DNA from: Congeria kusceri
Lineage: Eukaryota; Mollusca; Bivalvia; Myida; Dreissenidae
Direction of reading: 5' to 3'
Assembly (NCBI GenBank): GCA_027627225.1
Contig: CM051030.1
Coordinates: 22,665,105 to 22,729,104 of the forward strand
DNA: 64,000 bases
In this document: positions 58,710 to 64,000 of the stretch, piece after piece
Layout: every line of letters starts with the position of its first letter
Numbering within the stretch: position 1 is the first letter of the stretch
Translations under genes and position numbers: made by a program
Notes under the pieces: generated by a model
Seen by the model: the letters and a program-made list of their open reading frames with translations, nothing else
The model's database searches: none
What the model was told of the DNA's origin: nothing

Positions 58710-59860
58710 TAACAATAACTAAACAGAACATTTTTTAAGTTTTTTGTTTCTTTTTATTCACAAATATGTTCTTTAAGAATTGAATGTTGATAGTTAAAGA
58801 TATGTCCTTTAAACAAATAAACACAAAACGACATCATGTGGTGAGTGTAGATACAGATTAAGTACACTACCTAACAACCATCTAACAGCAACATTTTACT
58901 TACACCAAATAAGATTAAAAATATGAATAACCTAGAAACAATTGAATATTATTACTAAAGTTTCAGTATATTCTTCCAAAAAAATGTTGGACTTATGTCA
59001 AATAATCTATAACACAGAAGCCAGAACTTCACATTGTTGGAATTGAAAGAGTATTGTTCAACATTCTAATTATGCGATACATATATCCCACAGAACATTT
59101 AATTCTTATGAGAAGAATGGGTTATATATATAGTAATAATGTAAATTATGAATAAACAACAATTACCGGTCTTATCTGGAGAAACAATCTACATAAAATT
59201 AAAAGAAAAATAGTTTTTTGGGGGTGAATATAATATTTACAAACGTGCTGTTATAATAATTGTTCATTTTTGTTTTGTTGATTTTGTTTTATCCAGCTGG
59301 CAGATGTATTCCAGTGCCTATATGTTGCAGTTATTGATACTTTCGAAGTTTAAAAACAAGTCAATTATAAAAAAGTGGGCAAATATACATTCATGAATCA
59401 TACATTTCAGTTAGTAAGACTCAATGTAATGCTTGTTATACTGCTTTTATTTTTATGTTTCCAGTTAGTTGGGACAATCTGTTAGCATGATGCATATACA
59501 ATTATTCCATAAAACATAACAGACAGGTGTGTAGCTCTTATAAAATATACACACAATCCATGACATTGTTTGGCCAATTATCTGGTAAAATAGTTGAGGA
59601 TGTAAACAAGACAGTTTTTTTGAAAATATAGATTTCAAGAATCAATGTTCTTGTAATGTAATGACATTCATCAAATAAAATACATTTAATTATTTTGTCA
59701 TTATTTGAATAAGTGAATATTGTGTGTATTAAATTTGTATAGTTAAAAAACCATTACCTGTTTTGACTGTCACTTTGCGTGAAATTACGAGCACATGTAC
59801 GTTTATTTTTTATTTGTTTTGGTTTGCACAAATCTCTATCATCTTCAGCAAATAAGCAAA
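58710..59860. other. AT-rich sequence, no gene recognised
   Basis: No repeat family or open frame of note. Could be intron or promoter-distal sequence of the exon at 59869. Confidence 0.4.
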
Positions 59861-59868
59861 CATTGCAG

Positions 59869-59975
59869 GTAGAAGGTTACCCAAGGCTGGAACAACTCAT
59901 GGAACTTCTGGTCGCTAAAAAGTTTCCAGTATGTGTTGTGAAAGACAATGAAATATTATCTTGGATGATATACAT
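59869..59975 (+). CDS. Single internal exon, possible GNAT/N-acyltransferase-like
   Basis: Acceptor AACATTGCAG (ends 59868) and donor AT|GTAAGC (59975/59976) bound a 107-nt open exon, phase 0 in and phase 2 out. It reads VEGYPRLEQLMELLVAKKFP followed by VCVVKDNEILSWMIY. The end of this stretch, a short strand then x-x-x-W, resembles the start of the FR47/glycine N-acyltransferase-like acetyl-CoA-binding fold; this is a tentative family impression. The next exon, which would carry the R/Q-x-x-G-x-G/A loop, was not found. Read through, it stops one codon past the donor. Confidence 0.45.
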
Positions 59976-59999
59976 GTAAGCTGTTGTTACCGGCATGCA

Positions 60000-62200
60000 A
60001 GTTTTAGTAATTAGAACAATATTTGCCGCTTATGCAGTTGATGTTCAGTATGAAAAATGTACCGGGAATAACAAATTAGATGCACAATAATGAAATGTTT
60101 GTCAGTTGTGTTATTATGGCTGACAGAAGAGAAACAGTATTCATAAATAGTAGAGACTGTAGGAACTGCCGCATGATTTGCTTGCTTGACAGCTTGATTA
60201 TCTTTATAAGTAACAGTGAAACAACTAGTTAACATGATATTGGTTTTATAAAGCAAATTAATACAATTATATATTGTGGTAAAATGTTCAATATTATTAG
60301 AAATGTTTCTTTAATGTTCATAGCAAATAGTAGAATACCCATTACTGACATTCATCTTTGCAACAGGGGTGTGGAAATATGAAACTTGTTTACTAGTCCA
60401 CGGACAAATTTATTTAAAAAATGTACTTGTCCGCAATCAACAGTAACAGCTCCAAACAAAAATATAGTTTTATGCCAGGTCTTCTTTCATGATGTGTTTT
60501 CCTTAAGTAATAAATTATTTGAGTATATAATAATATGAAAATAATATTTTTGAACTTCCAACTAGTACATCATTCACACACTGAAATTGCACTTGTCTAC
60601 CAGGGACAAGTAGACAGGAACAAATTACTTGTCCAACAGTAAAATTACCCGCGTCGGACAAGTTGGGCATAGGATTTCCCCACCCCTGAGTGCCATTGCA
60701 ACAGTGCAAGCTTTGTAATCTTTCTTTAGATCTAAGGTTCATCGTCTATTGGTCTTGTATTCTATCAACTAAATGTGACCAAAAAGTCATGTGATTAGTT
60801 CTTCCAAATGGCCAAGTAGTTAGATGTTTAACATCATATATGCACTTTTATTTTAAAAAAAAACATAATAAAATGTGAATAAGAATCTTATCTTGACTTA
60901 TTTTGGATCATTCCAATTATGACCAATTAATTATTGACATTATCTATTTAATTACATTTAATTGTCTGAAGTTGATTATGAATAAATTGAAAATATTCCA
61001 CTATAAATTAAACCATGCCTTGAGGAAATGTTTTTACTTTCAAAATGACTTGTTTAAATGTTTTTCAAATCATCAAATGATACAGTCTTGTCAATATACA
61101 GCTGCAAACGATTTAGCAATGACTTGGTTTGATTTTTATTTAAAACAATACTTATTGTTGAATATTTCGATTCGATTTATATTTCCTTTTTACTGGCTTG
61201 GTTTTGTGTATTTATGAGGCATCACTTGAAGTGTAGTAGAGTTGTATTTGTTTAATGCCATTGTAATGGTTAATGTCAGTATGTGTGCCTAATATTTAAA
61301 TACAATAAGAATAAAGGAAAACATTTGGTGATAATGTTTGACATTAGATCAATAGTTCAGTGTCACAGCAACACTGATGCCATGATCAATTTACACGATG
61401 ATTCTACACCATCAAACACTGAATGTATATATTTAACAGTTTTTTGACAAATCATTTATACATATATAAAAGAGATTTGAAAGGTACTTGGTTGGTTTAG
61501 TATGGACAATCGGATCGGGCCATTTACAATTGATTTATGCATCGAAAGATGCATCAGAAGATTAGTTGCAGCTATACTCGTCAAGCAATGCGCAATATTT
61601 TCTGGAGAAAATTATCAAATATTGAAGAGCATATACAATGTATGTTTATACTAATATGTACAGAAGTATTCGATTAGCCGCTGCTTATAACTCAGCATAG
61701 ATAGGCCTATTGATTTATATTTATTAATAAACCAAAGTTGAAACATTTTAAAGTCAAATTTAATTTAAAATAAAGGCACACTTGTAATCAACACATGTAA
61801 AGATAATTTGATTAATATTGGCTGGGAAGTTCAACATGTAAATTAAAAAAAAAAAGTAGAAATCAATAACATTGCAATTTTTACAATATTTTATGCATGT
61901 AATTATACTCATCAGTTTTTTCCCAATCACATTAAAAAGATGTGTAAATTGTTACAATTTAAAATTATAGTTAAGAAACTTTGGAGTACTTATGTAATGT
62001 TGTTGATTATAAAGTAAGTAGAACCAAAACAACTCATTTCAACTAATGCAGTTTTAAAGTGAAAGTGAAAGTAAATTGACATAATTATAACTAGAGCATG
62101 TGTACGATTTCTTACCCATTTCTGAATCCAATGGTTTTGTCAATAATGGAGAGAAATCCTTAAAGCACAATAAATACTGTGCTTTTACATCGTTAAGTTC
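60000..62200. other. AT-rich sequence, no gene recognised
   Basis: The 104-codon plus-strand frame at 60903-61217 is Leu/Phe/Tyr-rich in AT-rich DNA and lacks a motif. The 60515-60742 minus frame likewise. No partner exon for 59869 was recognised here. Confidence 0.4.
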
Positions 62201-62209
62201 TTATTTACA

Positions 62210-62500
62210 GTGGGAAAGTCCTTTACAGTTTGTCCCAAGTGAAAACAAACACTACGTCCGCCATTTTGTTTGATTTGACAGGAAATAATCTCTCGCATTT
62301 CCTGTGCAAAACAAATTAAATACAAACTAAATTTAACAATAATTACTAAAGCTAATAATTCAATTAATTGTTAAACCATGTTTGATAAGAAAACAAGCAT
62401 GACACCTCATTTGTATCAATAATATTAATTTTTTTAACCTTATGTACAATTGTTGTAACAACAAAATGGCGAAAGATGTTGACAGTTATTAACAGAGAAA
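62210..62500. promoter_or_regulatory. Promoter-like block with two YY1-type motifs
   Basis: CCGCCATTTTG (62258-62268) and AAAATGGCG (about 62463-62471) are oppositely oriented YY1-type sites. Between them ACAGGAAAT (62278-62286) and ATTTCCTGT (62297-62305) form an inverted ETS-like pair. ACAAAATGGCG gives a good-context ATG, but the frame closes after 8 codons (MAKDVDSY). It may be a gene start disrupted by the element beginning at 62515. Confidence 0.3.
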
Positions 62501-62514
62501 ATCAAACACTTTTT

Positions 62515-64000
62515 AACTCACATGAGCGCAAAGTGCTCACGGTGAGCTTTTGTGGTCGCCCGTTGTTTGTCGTGCGTGTCTGCGTGCGTGTGTGCGTGTG
62601 TTGTCAGCTTTTCATTCAAACAACATCTCCTCCTAAACCGCTTGGCAGATTTTCACCAAACTTCACAGGAATGATTCTTGGGTAGACCTCTTTCAAAGTT
62701 GTTCAAATCTTTCTGGACCGCTGAATATGTAGGTTCCCAGAGCAAGAAATAGATTTAAAAAGTGAAATTTTTAAAATGTGCTTCTATGAAACCGCAGGGC
62801 TCAACAATTTCATATTTGATATGTGACATCCTCTAGAGGTCCTCCACAAAGATCGTTCAAATTATGCCCCTGGGTTCCAAACGGGCCACGCCCCGGGGGG
62901 TCACATGATTTATATAGAATAAATAGCAAAATGACTTTAAAAATAATTTTCTCTGAAACCACAAGGCCCAGAGGTTGTAACATCCTATAGTGGTCCCCTA
63001 CAAAGATTGTTCAAATTATGCCCCTGGGGTCAAAACTGGCCACACCCCGGGGGTCTCATGGTTTATATAGAATATATAGCAAAATAACTTTTAAAATCTA
63101 CTCCTCTGAAACCGCAAGGCCCAGAGGTTTCATATTTGGTATGTAACATCCTTTAGTGGTCCTTTACAAAGATTGTTCAAATTATGTCCCTGGGGTCAAA
63201 AAATTATGTCCCTGGGGCCACGCCCAGGGGGTCACATGGTTTATATAAACTTATGTAGCAAAATGTTTTAAAATTTTCTTTTCTGAAACTGCAAGGCTCA
63301 GAGGTTTTGTATTTGGTATTTAACATCCTATAGTGGTACTCTACAAAGATTGTTGAAATTATGCCCAATGGGTCTAAACATACCACACCCCATTGGTCAC
63401 ATGGTTAATAGAGACTTAAAAAGCAAAATGACTTTAAAATTCTTCTCCTCTGAAACTGCAAGGCCTAGAGGTTTCATATTTGGTATGTAACATTATATAG
63501 TGGTCTTCTGCAAAGAGTGATCAAATTATGCCCCTGGGGTCAAAACTGGTCACGCCCAGGGGAGTCAAATGGTTTATATAGACTTAAAAAGCAAAATGAC
63601 TTTAAAAATCTGCTCTGAAACGGCAAGGCCCACAGCTTTCCTATATTTGTTACGTAAAATTGCATAGTGGTCCTCTCCAAAGATTATTCAAATTATGCCC
63701 CTGGGGTCAAATCTGGCCAGTCCCCGAGGGGTCAAATGGTTTATATAGACTTGAATAGCGAAATGACTTACAAAATATTTACCTGAAACCGCAACGCCCA
63801 CAGCTTTCCTATATTTGGTATGTAATATTGCATAGTGATCCTCTCCTAAGATTGTTCAAATTATACCCCTGGGGTTAAATCTGGCCACCCCCCGAGGAGT
63901 CACATGATTTATACAGACTTAAATAGCAAAATGACTTAAAAAATCTTTACCGGAGCCGCAAGGCCCGGAGGTTTGTTCAAGGTTGTTCAACTAACGCCCC
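62515..64000 (+). mobile_element. Tandem-core element alpha-6, cut by the window end
   Basis: Head hairpin AACTCACATGAGCGC...GTGCTCACGGTGAGCTT, a GTGCGTGTGTGCGTG stretch, then CTCCTCCTAAACCGCTTGG. Units lie near 62808, 62975, 63127, 63303, 63470, 63636 and 63813, and the specialised last unit starts at about 63955. The tail should lie just beyond base 64000. Confidence 0.88.

Noticed and set aside
31259..64000. CRISPR array interpretation of regular repeats
   Set aside because: Units are ~150-177 bp without short identical repeats and unique spacers, and the genome is animal; they are tandem cores of mobile elements.

Overview
Eukaryotic genomic DNA, very probably from a bivalve mollusc. The inference rests on AT-rich unique sequence, long trinucleotide microsatellites, compact immunoglobulin (Ig) exons with GT-AG phase-1 borders, and many copies of element families whose cores are ~150-170 bp tandem units, a layout known from bivalve 'pearl'/Helitron-like repeats. 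Species cannot be fixed from sequence alone. There are no prokaryotic operons, rRNA genes or CRISPR arrays. Most of the listed open frames are microsatellite or repeat translations.

The protein-coding signal is a plus-strand immunoglobulin-superfamily (IgSF) cluster. At 12.9-14.75 kb four consecutive phase-1 Ig exons form a receptor ectodomain that looks disabled: stops in Ig1, frameshifts in Ig1, Ig2 and Ig4, and a lost cysteine in Ig3. At 22508-22574 and 26492-26558 lie two paralogous 67-nt signal-peptide exons, both phase 1, with similar promoters and similar following intron sequence. At 48568-48924 an intact Ig exon has a phase-1 acceptor that would join either signal exon to read Ala-Val-Ala-Gln. 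This suggests either one gene with two alternative first exons and a >20 kb intron, or a tandem gene family partly destroyed by repeats.

Other gene-like features are a small intronless candidate gene (36947-37150, ETS motif upstream, AATAAA downstream), a small acidic ORF (9146-9334), one spliced-exon candidate with a possible N-acyltransferase sequence (59869-59975), and a minus-strand coding-like block with a stop and a frameshift (51214-51779). Transposon fossils with coding traces are a hAT transposase C-terminus (20770-20966, minus) and Ty3/Gypsy-like gag pieces (42.8-43.2 kb and 44.75-45.08 kb).

Layout: 1-11 kb, AT-rich with microsatellites; 11.4-11.73 kb, CRE-like sites and a foldback; 12.9-14.75 kb, Ig pseudogene; 18.8-23.2 kb, microsatellites, hAT fragment and first signal exon; 23.25-24.22 kb, terminal-inverted-repeat element; 26.4-28.7 kb, second signal exon and a ~0.7 kb ACT array; 31.3-36.2 kb, tandem-core elements; 36.8-37.2 kb, small gene; 40-42.3 kb, minisatellites; 42.6-45.4 kb, gag remnant; 45.7-58.3 kb, dense mosaic of tandem-core elements around one Ig exon; 58.3-62.5 kb, AT-rich with an RFX-type X-box and an exon candidate; 62.5 kb to the end, another tandem-core element.

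The most striking repeat observation is a shared grammar across tandem-core families with unrelated cores: a 5' hairpin or GC-rich head, short subterminal inverted repeats, ~150-170 bp units, and a 3' stem-loop followed by a T[C/G]T[T/A]GTT end. This resembles Helentron-type non-autonomous elements. A ~2.6 kb segmental duplication (35.3-37.9 kb and 52.7-58.3 kb) provides relative dates for several insertions.
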